Below are positions 10,664 to 25,600 of a DNA stretch of 64,000 nt, piece after piece (within the stretch, counting starts at the first letter, position 1; each line of letters starts with the position of its first letter). The DNA comes from Paratinospora sagittata. Taxonomy: Eukaryota; Streptophyta; Magnoliopsida; Ranunculales; Menispermaceae. The notes below the pieces were generated by a model. The model was not told the origin of the DNA. It made no database searches and worked only from the letters and a program-made list of their open reading frames with translations. Both the position numbers and the translations under genes were made by a program. The stretch lies in contig CM069597.1 of assembly GCA_035771175.1 (NCBI GenBank), positions 12,373,001 to 12,437,000 on the forward strand, read 5' to 3'.

Positions 10664-13600
10664 GTAAGTCGATTGTTCAGTTCATTACTTATAAAATAGG
10701 ATTTTCAATTTGTTTTGTTGTTGGTATGGGAAATGTTGTTGATTGGCACATTTGAACAGGATTCTATACAGAAGAGTTATGCAATGTTTTCAACATCCGC
10801 AAGTAATGTAAAGCAAATTGAGAACAAGGCGACTGGTAAAGTTCTTTTAGAAGAGCAAACTGCTGATATGGCAATACTTCGCACCATGGCGAAGTATTTA
10901 TGGTTGAGAGATAACTTGGAATTTCGATTGCGGATTGTAATGGCATTGGGCCTTTTAATTGGGGGAAAGGCAAGTAGTAATTAGTAACAATAATGGGTCT
11001 ACTTTTATGGGTGATTAATGCCTTAATGGGTTGTTTTTTTATAGTTTATTTTTGTTCACAAGACCCTACTATCTTGTTGTGCATCAGGTTCTTAATGTTC
11101 AAGTACCTTTTTTGTTCAAGCTCGCGGTTGACTGGTTAGCAGCTGCGACGGGAACTGCAAGTGAGCTTGCCACATTTTCAGCTGCTAACTCGACGTACTT
11201 GGCACTTTTTGTGAGTCCAGCAGCTGTTCTTGCTGGATATGGAATTGCACGAGCAGGGGCATCCGCTTGCAATGGTATTACTTGAGTGATCAATGATTAT
11301 AATCAAAATGTGGATACATAGAATTCTGATTTTGATGGTTTGTTAATGTTGTGTTCTTGTATTGGAATATTTTCTAGCAATTCTTGTGTTTTTGATTGCT
11401 ATGTATTTTGCAGTCTAATGGTTCTGTGCCATTCTTGTTTGGCAGAACTTCGAAATGCTGTGTTCTCGAAGGTAGCATTGAGAACAATCCGGACGGTGTC
11501 TAGGAAGGTATCTGGCCTCCTTCTTCTCTCTCTAGTACACAAGCCCCTCATGCACTCTTCCTCTGCCAAGATATGTTATATAAGGAGTTCTCTTGCATCT
11601 GTAAACGTATCTTTTATTATAAAGAAGAGAGATAGAAAAACATAGGTTGAACTAGTCAAATAAGAGAATGAAGATTAAGGGGAACGAAGTAATCAAAATC
11701 CTAGAAGAAAAGAACATATTCTTGACAAGATCACCACACACCTCACTCAAGTCAACAAAGAGTAAAGAAGATTAAAGGGAACCAAATAATAAAAATATCA
11801 AATAAAACAATGTACTCCCAATCACATCACTATGAACATCAATATTTTATCATTTCTGTTATCCATGACGAAAGACTTAAATGGAAGGCCTTTACATTCA
11901 TTGAAGAGTGGTGCTTGTAAGAATAAAAAGAACTGGAATCAAGTGTAGAAGAACCTCCTTGGCAACTAGCCTTACTGCCTCAGTTGTTCTTGTATTCCTA
12001 CACAACAAAGGTTTCAGTGTATTGCAACATTTAAATCCTCCAAAAGTGCTTGCCTTTTCTTGAAGAAGGCCATAATAACCTCTTTAGATCATGTTCATTA
12101 CAAATCTAGGGAAACTGGCACTAGATCTATTGCCTTTATGTTATGCAGATTATTAATAGTTTCTGCTTTATATCTGGTCTCAAAGTTAATCTATCAAAGT
12201 GTCAACTTGCGGGGATCAATATCACTGAAGAGGAGAATGTTTGTCTGGCTAGTCAGGTTGGTGTTTCTGTGGGTAATTGGCCTCTTAATTACCTGGGTAT
12301 GCCTCTTGGGGGAAATCCCCTTAAACTGTCATTTTGGGATCCGGTGATTCATACCATCAATAGAAGGGTTGAGGGTTGGAAAAGGAGCTCTCTCTCGCGG
12401 GGAGGTAGAATGGCCTTGTTGAAATCTGTGCTGGAAGCAATCCCTACATATTTTATGTTCACTTTTAAGTTGCCAAATGCTGTTGCTGTCATGATTGAGA
12501 GAATGATGAGGAACTTCTTATGGAAGATTGAAGATAAGGTGAAAGGTTCACACCTGGTTCATTGGGGGACTGTGAAAAGGGACATTGAGCATGGGGGTTT
12601 GGGCATCGATGATCTTCTAAATAGAAACAAAGCTTTGGTGCTTTTTATGTGAGAAAGATGCATTGTGGGCTAAGGTGATTAGAAGCAGGCATGACCTTCA
12701 AGAGAATGCTAGGGATGCTGGTTTATGTCCTAGAGCAACATACAAATGTCCTTGGAAATTCATTCATTCAATCTACTCTAACGTCACCCCCTTTACCAGG
12801 CTTAAAGTTGGAAATGGGAACCTGTTCAGATTTTGGGAGGACATTTGGTATGGCACGGAGTCTTTCAAGGACAGGATCCCTATTCTTTATGCCATTTTTG
12901 ATCTTCATAATGCCCCAATCTCCTCTTTTTTTGATGCTTCTACTAGTCATGAAGTTGCAACAAACTGGAACCTCCATTTTATGAGGAACCTGCCTGAAAG
13001 TTCATGGAGGAAGTCCCGATTCTCATTTAATGTCTTCAATCCTGCAGTTACAAAACTGTAATGACAGAATTTGCTGGTTAGGAGAGTCCTCAGGGTCTTC
13101 CTCTTCTAAATCCATGTTTTCATCTCTTTCCTCTGTGGATAGTCTACCTCCATTCACCCAAGCCAATTTTATCTGGAATGCAAATGTCCCTTTCGAAGTG
13201 AAAATCGTGGGGTGGTTAATTGCCCATAAGAAACTAAATTGTGCAGATGTTATGCAAAGGAGGTTCCCTAATTCAATGCTTTCCCCATCACGGTGCTGTC
13301 TTTGCAGGAAGAATAATGAATCAGTGGAGCATGTTTTTGTGGAGTGCAAGATGATGATTGATGAAGGATCTGTGGGGACTTTGGTGCAACAAATGCTGGT
13401 TACTATCATCTCCGGACCCCACGTCTTCTTTTGGTTTTCCTAGTATGATGTCTAATTGCAAGATTAAACCGTACTGAAAGTGTATGTATTTTGCTAATTT
13501 GTGGTGTATTTGGGTTGAAAGAAACACTAGGATCTTCAAGGACGGTTACTTATGTTGTAGTAAGGTGTGGGACCAAGCCCTTTATATGTTTGCATCTTGG

Positions 13601-16600
13601 ATTAGCTCTAGTAAGCTATCTTTAGGATATGGTTTTGGGGATTGGCTGCTCAGATGGAACAACATTCTTGAAGCTTTTTAACTTTCCATTGGGACATCTC
13701 GTCCCTTTGGCTTTCTCTCCTTCTATCTATTAATATATTATGTTTCTCGTCCAAAAAAAAAAAAAAGATGACAAAACCATAATTATGGTGCATTTGAAGG
13801 TACGAGAATTGCAGATGATGATTAATCAGCAGTTTACATGCTGTTGAACTTATAAAAAGAATTTCTGTCTAGTTTGCTCATATAGTCATACTGTGCTGCA
13901 TTGGAACCAAGGAAAGCTATTTTGGAAGGAGCCCCAAATACCCGAGATGATGGAGGTGGGGAATTGAAACAACATTTGTATCTCAATTATACTTATTAAA
14001 TATAGAGATAAGCACAATAGAGAAATGGTAAATAAAACTAGCCCACATTGTAAATAAAATGAAAGAATCAATTAAGGTGGTTTTGGATTTATAGTACAAA
14101 AATCGTTAGATGTGGCAACTAGGAAGAGTAACAATAGAGGAATTGGGACACTATTAGTAACATGGATAGAGATTATTGAGAAAGCACAACCACTTGATAT
14201 ATAATACAAATGTTCTCAATAGAGTGTGGTCGAGAAGTGGATTTATGTAGCTGATCCCATGTAGTTGGAAAAAGGCTTTGTTTATGTAACAAATGAGTCT
14301 CACAAGTCCTATTAATTAATTTGTGAACAATAGCTTAACAAATTTTCAAGTTCTCCACTAATCGTAATAAAGCAACACTTGTATGAAAGACTGAAGAATG
14401 GTCATATTGAAATCAGCCCATTACCTTGGGTTTAATTAGGTGTAGTGTAGTCAAGGCAAGCTAGGCCTGCCGCCTCGGTGGGGCACACGTTGCGTTTCAA
14501 TACTTGATAGATTGGGTACACCAACTTAGGTGTGTGCCTCAGGCGCTGGTCTTCATGCACCTCACTTTTTTGCTCCATTTTTTTTTTCTTAAAAGAACTA
14601 TTTTATCATTAAATAAGTGTTTTTTTTTTCTTCTTCTTCTCTTTTTTGAGTAAATATACATAATTTACAATATATAACATAAAATATTAAAATAATCTGA
14701 TGTTATGCTTTTATAACACCATTAAAGGTAGCAACAATGGAAGTTGTTATAAACTTATAAAGGCATCACAATTGCTACTGATTCTTTTTTGATTTTGTGT
14801 TTCTTCAATTTAATTTTAAATATAAAAAAACTAAACATAATATGAATATCAACTATGAAATAGAAATATTAATATTTCTATGAACAATATGGCCTATGGC
14901 ACACATGTTGTGCCTTAATACTTGATAGGTAGGGTACACCAACTCAGACGTGTGCCTCAGGTGGGCGTCATCGTGCACCTCATTTTTTTTCTCCCTATTT
15001 TTTTTTTTAAGAATTGTTTAATCATTAAAATAAGTGTTATATTATTCCGAATAAATTTACATAATACACAATATATAACATAAGATATTAAAAAAATCTT
15101 ATGTTACACTTTTATAACAACATTAAAGGAAGAAATAAAGGAAGTTGTTATAAACTTATAAAGGCATCACATTTGCTACTGATTCTTTTTTGCTTTTATG
15201 TTTCTTTAGTTCAATTTTAAATATTAAAAGAAATAAACATAATATGAACACCAACTATGAAATAGAAATATTAGTGTTGCTATGAGCAATATGGTGTATG
15301 ATGAGAAAAACTTAAATACTTTTGTTGATTTTTGTCTTTTTTAATTCTTTTGCCAAAATTGGGGTAATATTATCAAATTGATGTATAATTAAGTTTTTCA
15401 AGAATTTTGGATCTCACTTTATTAGGCATATGCCTTGCCTTGTGCGGCTGTGCCTTGCGCCTCAGGCACTAGGGCGTCTCATTGCTTTAAGCGTGCCTTA
15501 CACCTTTAACTACTTCGGTTAAGTGGTATGTACTGAAATTAATGATCTCTTCACTCATTTGTTAATAGGTTTAGGTAGCACTCACCCATGAGTGTTGCTT
15601 TTCTGAAAGAACTTGTTGAAATCATTCTCTTTTCTTTAAGGAAAATGAGGTGCATTGATAGCTTGCTTTTTTAACTTCTGGCAGTTCCCAGTTAATTACT
15701 CTATTATCTTTAGAATCTATCACAACTAAGGTTCAAGCTTCTGGACATCAAATAGAAGTAGAATTCAGTCCTTGTTGTTTACAGATCATGGGCCCTAACA
15801 GTATACACCTTATCATCAGTCATGTAGGTTCTTTCAATTCACCTATTTTCATCATCTACAGAATGTTGTAGATTTGGGTTTAAGTTTCTATGTTTTATAA
15901 ATCACCTAAATGTAACTGAGTTTAATGTTTATGGATCATGGGGATCTAGAAGACCTAACTTTGCAGCACATAGTCTGGCTGTTATGAGCCACCCCTTGTT
16001 ACAACATATGATTGTTAACTCGTAATGTGGATCGGATTTTTTATTTATTATTATATAATTATAATTATCATGTGAATTGGTTAGTTGTGTGGGGTTTGAA
16101 TCTATGACTTCATAGCTTACATCCCATATATCCTACTCAAACCATTGAGCCAAGGGATTCAAACCCACCTTCAATTATGATTGATATTCCCTAACTCTGT
16201 AGCTGTAACAGTGGTATAAGTGTGAACATTAAAAATTTGTGGCTTTTGCTTACAAGGCTAATGTCTAAAGTCACTTCAGGTGTTTGGCAACACAACTGTG
16301 ATCTACTTTCTCAGAAGAATCATTCAAATTTTGAAAACAAACACTTAATCAAAATCGAATAGAAAATCGTAATTTTTTTTTTTCTGATTTCTTAAAAAAA
16401 TTAAATATTGAAAAAATCTAGAAAAATAAAAAAATATTGCAATAATCATTTATTAACCTAAAATGCATATCAAAGGATTAAAAACTAAACCAAAATGTCA
16501 ATGACAACATCTCGATAAATATTCATCAAAGATCAAAGACACCAAACATCAATATCGCTCCAAATTTCCAAAATTCATCATTCCATATGCATATGTCAAT

Positions 16601-19600
16601 CACAACATTCATTCTTAATAGTTAATGAGTTAGTTTTCATAACTTAAACGTATCATATCACAGCTAAAAAGATGCATAATTTTTCCTATAGCCTATACAA
16701 CTTATACAACCTATACAGCCTATACAACATCAATTGTCTTCATTCTTCCTCATTGTCTTCTTCATCTTCTTCCTCGTCAATTAAGCGTTGTAAATCTCCT
16801 ACTTCTTCTCCTTCATCTTCTTCTGATTCGATATCAGTCTCTTCTTCCTCATCTTCTTTTTGCACTATTCTTTTTCCTTTGTCACCAAGAGTAACATATT
16901 GCATTTTCCTTGAACCTAGAAAACAATGTTTAATACTTAATTATTTCATTTCAATTTAAAGTTATATACTTGGAACCATCTCAACTTGATAGGTTAGAAT
17001 ACCTCCTCTCTGTGATGTGGGAGCATTGCGACCTCCTTCACAATCTTCTTCTCTAAAGCACTATGCTAAATCTAGCCATGAGTTGCTTTCAAGGAGTACA
17101 AGATCTTCTCTTTCAGTGATTCACTCATCATCTGAATCCAAGTCTGATAGATAAACTGGATCATAATTTTGATTCCCCATACTCTTCTTCTCTTTTCAAT
17201 TATGAAGTTGAAGATTGTATTTGCCGAAAACAAGTGCATTCAATTTTTTTTGCTCGAAGTGGTTGCATTTCTTAGAATGAATTTAATAAAATTAAATGAA
17301 TTCAAGTCACATTACATTTACATTATGTAAATTAAAAATCTAAAGATTTTAAGTCTAATTTTAAAATTTTTAAGCACTTGCATGTTCAAATGTACTCCAA
17401 TTTCACTTACAACTAGATGAGTTGCATGTAAGGCTTAAAATTCTTATAGCCAACCTTTGCAAATGTGGGGCACTATCTCCATAACTCTCCCACCAAAGAG
17501 CTGTTATATCATGTGTAAATCCAAAGTCAACAATACAAAAGAAAAACAAGTAAATAACAAGGATTTAAATCAAACCCTACCTAAGCAAAATAATTTACTA
17601 TTTACATACCAGGGATATTTTTCTAGTTGAAATCATACCTAATTTATTAGAGATTATCGTTGTTGAATATAATCATTGTCACCTTTTGAGGCATCATCAT
17701 TAGTGTACAATCCCTCATTGTTTTTGTGGATGTTCATCATGGAGGGTTAGGATCAATGCTTGGGCATCAAAATTTCCATCACAATAGCTCCAATATATCT
17801 TTATCTTTTTCCTAATGTCCTTGGCATTCTAGTAACAAAATTCTGACCATTACTTCATAAATATGGGTTAAATGAGTTAAGGTAAGATGAGGGGGCGACA
17901 TGTATATTTGTTATTCTGGAGGTAATGGAGTGTAGTATTACTTTTAGAAACATTTAGGTGAAGGTGATGAAAATGCCAAAATGGCGACTGCAGAGAATGT
18001 TGGTTGAATGGATTCTTCCAAAGAGTGCACTATACAACAAGCATACTCATGGGCATGGATCGAGAATACGATTTCTCCCTGGACTTCGGTCACTTGAAAA
18101 TCAGAATTAATTCAGGGAAGTTTAATTCGACTTGGAGAATTTTTGTAAAAAAATGTTAAATTAGAAAAGTTTAGATAATTTTTGCATAGATACTAAAATA
18201 TCTAGATTTATTGTAATATAAAGTAAAAACTAATATAAATAGACACTTTTACTACATAAAAATATCCATAAATGACCTAAAAAAGTCAATCTTTTTAAGT
18301 GGGTTGATGAATTTGAAATGGTGGCTTTTTTGTCTTAATCCCTTTGCTATGTTTTGATTTTCAATTTTGTGGTGCTTCTTAACCATGTACTTTGCTAGTT
18401 TGACATTCTATATTGCCTAATTTATTAGTTTATTATTCAAATATATTGCTTTTTCATCTTGTTTTATAAGATTTTAACTAAAAGTAAATAACTTTGAAAA
18501 CTCTTTCAATTTATTTTTTAATTTTTGTCTCATTTATTCTTTCTTTCTTTATTTTTGTTTTTCTTGCTTTTTTTCTTCTTTTTTCCATAAGCTATATCCC
18601 ATTAAATTACATGATTTGTTTGGTTATTAGATTATTTTTTTGTTTATATTTGTATGTTGGTTGATGAAGTTAAAAATAATGCATAATTATTGGTAATTGT
18701 TTTTAATTTTTTATTGATGAAATAACACATGCTTACTTCTCTGTTGAATATTATCGAATTTTGTTGAATTTTTGCATTTTCTAATTGAAGAAATTAAAAT
18801 TTGCTGAAGTTTATCGAATTTGTCGAATTTTATCTATTTTTTTTTGCCGAATTTTTGTATTTTTTATATTCCATCCACTTTGCACTTTGGTGGTTAAAAA
18901 AACATTGAATTAATTAGCCAAAATTCGGCTAATTAATTTGATTTTTTGAACCATGCTTAAGGGAAAAAGAGGTTGAATAAGATGACAATGAGTCTACTAA
19001 GGAAGACACTTATTTCTGCTGATTTGCTGATAATGTTGACAATACTTAAGCAAAGCTAGTTGCCTGCCATTTTGATTCGATAAACCTTTGAATTTGCCTC
19101 ATGATTTTCAATTGTATTTGGAGAATCATGGTATAATTATGCTTTATCTCAATTGTTGTACTTCCATACTTAAGCAAAGTGGTGTAGTTAAGTGGAAAAA
19201 TAGACATTTGATTAAGACTTCTAATGTGTTTCTTCGAAGAAACAATTATTCTGGAAAACTTTTATTCATTATATATCTAGTTGGATGTCTTTCCGTACTG
19301 GATGAATACAGGTGATTTGTGTGGAAACCCCAATTGACATCGTGATGAACTCTTGCATCTCATGCATCCACTTGTTTTTGAATTTTTTTCCTTATTAAAT
19401 TAACTTTTGGGAAATTTATTACCTTGTGCAGGTATTTTCACATTTACATGACCTTGATCTTCAATATCATCTAAGGTACTGTTGATTGCAATATGTTAGT
19501 TCGCTTTTTTGTTCTGTTCTTCACTTTCTTTTGTTTCCACTTTAAATAAGCATGTGGCTATCTACGGTAGCTCTTGATTGTTTTTCTACAATATATTCAG

Positions 19601-22600
19601 TTTCATCGTGTCAGAACTCAATGCCTTTCTGGTTAAGCAAGCATAAGAGGTAGGATGCTTGACTTCAAATTGGAAACTAAAGATTTCACTGAAGGTGTGT
19701 TGTACCTCAGAAGCAGTAGTGAAGCACCATGCTATTTTAATATAGCCTATGCAGAGATTCCTTTTTTAATTACATGGAAATTGAAGCATTTCTTTGGAGA
19801 TAGTTTATCATGCATTAATTTTTATTTAATTTTGTCCTTTCTTTTTCATGATATCAGTGATAGTTTAATTTGTTGAGGCTTATTCAGTTCCAGCGGTCAT
19901 ATATTAATCTATTTTCAGTGAGTATTTGTGTATGTGAATTCCAATTCTGACTGGTATCTGTATTTGTAGCCGGCAAACTGGTGCATTGAATCGCATAATT
20001 GACCGTGGTAGCCGTGCCATAAACTTTATTCTTTCATCAATGGTGTTCAATGTGGTACCTACCATCTTGGAGGTATGATTCTACAATCTTGATTCTAAGA
20101 GTTGTAGTCCCTTCTTGGTCCAAAACCCTTGGGCCAAAAAAAAAAGAAAAAAAAAAGAAGAAAAAGAAGAAAAGAAGATGAAGAATGATAAATCTTTTTC
20201 AGATTTTTAGAAGTTATGGGTGCAATGTGATTTTTAATTTACTACTGTGCAACCACATTGTTTATTAAGTACATTTATTGAACTCCCATGCTTCTTCCTT
20301 ATTACTTGTGGATTCTCCAAAAACATTGACGTGTATATTTCACAGATTTCTATGGTATCAGGTATACTAGCTTACAAATTTGGTGCATCATTTGCATGGA
20401 TCACATCCTTATCAGTAGCTGCATATGTAGCTTTCACATTGGTTGTGACACAGGTAAGAGTACCATCTTCTCAAGTTCAATGGTAAATTAGCTTTGTCCC
20501 AAGGACTAAAAAGTTCCTTCAGATTATTATCTGATGGTCGGATTGGCATAAACTTTGCATATCTTTATTGCTTCCTATACATGTAATGAGAACATTACTG
20601 GGATTTTCATTGTCCTTCCAGTGGCGAACAAAGTTTAGACAGCTCATGAACAAAGCAGATAATGATGCAAGTACGAGGGCAATTGATTCACTTATTAACT
20701 ATGAGGTGTTGTAAAATTTTTATTTTCCATCTTTATCCCTGAATTATCTATCTAGGCTTTTCTTTCTTTATCAGATGCTGTTCTTTCCTTTTTAATGATT
20801 TTGCTGGTATTATTTACTGATGCAATTTTCCAGACTGTCAAGTACTTCAACAATGAGGCATATGAAGTTGAGAAATATGACGAGTTCTTAAAGAGTAAGT
20901 TACTGGGATGTTTGTCCTTTCTTGTACTTTTTTTCTTTTATTTTGTTTATTTTTATTTATTTATAGAGAACTGTGTGTGCTGTGTGTTCTTAGGTTTTTT
21001 TATATCATGACATGACATTAAGGTTTAACCATTCAATTTTGGTCTGGACATCGATTCTAGTGGAATTGAAAATGTTTGTGCCATTGTATCAAAGTTATTT
21101 AAGTGTGTGGAAATAAGAAATCAAGAGTTGTATCCTTGGTTTGTTAAGGACATACTTGAAGTACATGTTCCATCATGTTCGCTGGAACACTTGAAGCAAA
21201 AATAAGAACCTTGATGCTAAAAAATAGAAGAGGTTGAAAGTGAATCTTGTAGATGTTGTAAAATCAGATGATGGATATTTCAGAAGAAAAAGTGATTCAA
21301 AGCAAAAGGATACTCCAAAAAATGGTTATGGTGCAGAAATGACACCTCTCAAGATTGTCCAAAATGATCAAAGAAGCGAGCAGTAAATTTGGCAGGCATT
21401 GATTCAGTTAGATTTTGAGCCAACTTTCTTTGTTGAAGAAGATTGTACTCCAGAGACACTAGTAGCCATTTGATATTCTGATGGTGACAATTCTGATGAA
21501 ATTGAATACATTCCACGCTTCAGTCTCTTTCTCTTATAATCAACCCTGCTCCACTCATTCAAGTTTCAGTTCCTTCCCCTGCCACATGATTGATGCTTAA
21601 AGAACATAAATAGAAATGTTCAGCATTGTAGTTGGAGAAAAAGCAAGAAGAAAAACAACAAGGGAACCACTCAAGCTACTTATATTTAGGTCGACTCTAG
21701 TTAATTATTTTTAGTAGGTTTCCAAATGTTTTATTTGAGCAGGATTAGTATTGTATTTGTTTTCCAGATTAGTAGGATTAACTATTAAGAATGAATACAT
21801 TAAATGTAATTTAGTAGAAGTAGACGTAGAAATACAGATGAAGAGTTAATGAAGATGGAAAGCCAAGAGATACCTAGGAGTGGAAATTTTAGGTGTATGG
21901 GATCAATTATTTAGCAAGAGGGAGAAATAGGCGAGGATGTGAATCATATAGTTAAAGTAGGATGGGTTTAGTGGAGGAATGCTTCTAGAGTATTATGTGA
22001 TGGACACATCCCATTGAAGTTGAAAGGAAAAAAATTATAACTATTAGGCTAGCCATGTTCTAATTTAGCATTGACTTTTGTTTTGCTTCATCAATTAGCA
22101 TAATATCATCAATAACAATGTGCACCATAAAATATGCTTTTGTATTGTCTTAGTTAATTCATCTATAACTGATGCAAAAGGACATGAATTTCGGTTAAGA
22201 TTGGTACCTGGTGTAAATCTGTTGAAATTGGAAACTTGCTAGTTTCTCATATTGTTGTTTTTACTATGGTCATCAATCTATGATATATATCTTTTATTAA
22301 GTTAGTGTACCTTTTGTAATTTTTTTCCTAGAATCTATCATATTAAATCTCTACGTGTGATGTGAATAGGTTTTCTCTAGGTCAATAAAATCATGTAGTA
22401 TTTTCTCCCCATACCTCTCTTTTTTATTATTCAATTTAGTAAAGCAAGCTAGGCGTAAGCTTTTGTCTTGAAGTCCTATAAATTTTCAGAATGGACTTTC
22501 AAGTTATCTCTTAAAGAGATATGGATTCCATTTGGAATATGTGTCTCTAAATTGCGTGATATGATCTTTTTTTTTTTTTTTTGAGAAGAAACAATGTTAG

Positions 22601-25600
22601 TTGTTAGTTGTATAACCAACTCCGTCACTAGACCGTACTGTCAAGGAGGAATCAGGCCGGTTCTGACCCATTAATCCCCCTCACCCCCTAGGGTGAGGTA
22701 GTCGCAAGAGTTGAACCTAGGACCTTTGTGTTCTAAAGTCACCTCTTTACCAACTGCACCAACTCCATGTTGGCTAAATTGCGTGGTATGATCATCCAAA
22801 ATATGAGGTGTTGACTATTAAAAATCTCTCACTAGAAAAGAAAAGTACATAGTGCTTTGAGAAAAAGTTTACCATTCCTGTTAGCATTAAAAATCTTTGC
22901 AATTATGTATCTTCATAAACCAAATCATAATATCATATTACATTAATTTATAATTTGATGTGTTGTATATGTTGGCACTCTAATTCTATATCTCGATATG
23001 CATGAGTCACGCTCCATACATTGTCATCAAACATAATATTGTTGAAGAATGAAGACAAACTATTCATCTTATGAATGCAACTATGTGATAAATGATAAAC
23101 ATGACTATTAATAGTTTGTTTGTTATAAAAAAAAAGATAAACATAATTCTTAGAAATACTTGGATTTATTAATAAACTATCACTATATACATTGCTTAAG
23201 GGGCATAACCCCCATCAAGCAAGGATAGAAAATTTGAACTTGCCCTTAACTTCAATCCCTTAAAATTCAAAAATAATTCAGGAAAGTTCAATGTGACATG
23301 GAGAATCATGTAAAAATTCGACATTGTAGAGAAGTATAAAGAATTATATTTAAATGTTTTAAAAAATGTATTTTTTTTAGGATATGCTGAAATGAACATA
23401 ATTGTATAATTATGACATGTAATGGTTTAAAGTAAGATTTATAATCTTTGTATTACTTGACTCATATTGAATCGGTAACAAGCTATTATATGACATTTAT
23501 GTTCACATATATAAGATATATATGAATTAATTGCACTGGTTGTAGATTACATTATTCATTTTTGTTTTAAATTGGAGTTTTATAAATCTTATGTTTGCTT
23601 ATTCCTTTTTCGATTCTTTAGTTTCTACCCATTATGACTTGTTCTTCAATTTTATATAATTAGGAATATCTTTTTACAAAACTTATAGTTAGCATTGATT
23701 TTTTTTTTTGTGTTTGGAAAGTAAAAAATACTAAAGGTTACTTATTTATTTATTTTATTTGAGTTTGACATTATTTCAATATCTTAGCTAACTTTGAAGG
23801 ATAAACCAACAAAATTTAATCTCGATAGTCCATTGCAATGTTGTCTTTAAAACATTCGAATTGAATGGTGATAGTACATTGCAATGTTGACATTATTTCA
23901 ATATTTTAGCTGACATATATAATGCCTCCCTTACGCCTCACAAGCTTTAAAACTTTGCTGGTAGCAAAACTGTTCAACTTTTTTGAAGTTGATCTTTTTT
24001 ATGTACTATATTCCAGGATATGAAGATGCTGCTTTAAAAACACAAACCAGCCTTGCGTACTTAAATTTTGGACAAAATGTAATATTTAGTGCAGCTCTCT
24101 CAACTGCAATGGTGTTATGCTCTCATGGAATTATGAATGGCGAGATGACAGTTGGTGATTTGGTAAGTCTTGTGCACTTGACATGTTTATTTTGTTATAT
24201 ATTTTGTCCATTGTATCTTTAATTCAATGGTACAACTACCCTTTTGAAACATATAGGTTATGGTCAATGGGCTTCTCTTCCAGCTATCTCTTCCTCTCAA
24301 CTTCCTTGGCAGTGTCTATCGTGAGACTAAACAGAGTCTTGTAGACATGAAATCCATGTTTCAGTTACTCGAGGTATCTCTTTCATGGAACAATGTCTTT
24401 TGATATTCTCCTATTGTTGACTGGTTGACTGTAACTCAAAAGTTATATTGCTCAATATAACTGTTCTGTAGAAGATGCATATCTATGTGTATGTACCTGA
24501 CCTACTACAAATGAGACTACTTGTAAATTTCTTCTACTTAAGGCTAGATTGCTAGAAGACTCACTTTAGGGTTTTATTTAAAATGTTGAAATCTAAGTTT
24601 ATCTTGATTGCTTCTTGAGAATGTAAACTTTTTTTGGTCATTCTTGAGTTTTTGAACTGTTTTCGTCATTGTTTTTGCTTTATTCTTTAAGTTTGTTTCC
24701 TTTCTTTTCATATTCTTACAAGCAATAGAGAACTATATCAAATAAAAAAAAGAGAGATAATATTCTATTGTGAAATAATAGCAAGTGCATAATATCGTAA
24801 ACAAATAATAAAGTGAAGAGTAGAGTATTGTTCTTACAGAGATTTGTCACTAATTTTTAGTTAATTATTAAAATTATTTCAACCTAATCTTATCTAAACA
24901 AATATTGAAAATAATACTAAAGAAATTTAAACTTCAAATTAAAACGAACATATTAAAATTCAATCAAAATAATTACTAAAACCTAGGATTACAATTTTCC
25001 CTCACACTTCACCTGGATCTATTTATTTATTTTATCAATTAATTAATTAATCCGAGTTGTTAACCAAGAGCCGTAATTTATTTACAAGCCTCTTCCGATG
25101 GTCAAGGAAAAATATCCCATTTAATCTAATCACTATATTCCTATGAGATTAAAATTGAAACAAGACTCATTAAGTTGAAACTCTCATAATGGTTACATAT
25201 GTTATGCAAGTATATTCCTATTTTACATGAAGGCTTCCACCTTTTGATCATATGTTACTTTAATCAAGTCTAAACCTAAAATTCCTTTCCCAAGTTCATA
25301 TAGGTTTAACAAATCAATCTAATTAATGACCAGTTAACTAGAAACAATAAGCATAGATTAAAAGCAAACAACTCAAAATTGACTAATTAAAATAAAAAAA
25401 AATTAAAAGTCAAATCCAAGCTACATGTGAGTTCCAATTAGAACCCTAGAACAAAATGTACCCCATTATCAAATATGAAAACTCAAAATCCATAGGGTTC
25501 AACATCATTGAAAGAAAGAAACATAAATACAAGAGAAGAAAAGGATAAAAAATAAAATCCTGCAACTAATCCTCCAATCCTTGAATCGGCTTCTTCGCGG

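Noticed and set aside
12075..13785. Target duplication CCATAAT around the intron-4 LINE
   Set aside because: The seven matching bases do not lie directly next to the poly(A) tail and flanking alignment is poor; chance match is likely.
16672..16959. Ser-rich + strand frame of 95 residues
   Set aside because: It is the antisense shadow of the Glu/Asp-rich - strand tail; no start context or homology.
18054..18955. Miniature LTR retrotransposon
   Set aside because: No direct terminal repeats, no primer site; the related copy has an 8-bp duplication, which fits a hAT-type DNA element instead.
22560..22800. Possible true tRNA gene at the box A/box B motifs
   Set aside because: No cloverleaf can be formed, and poly(A) plus the 20-bp target duplication identify a SINE.
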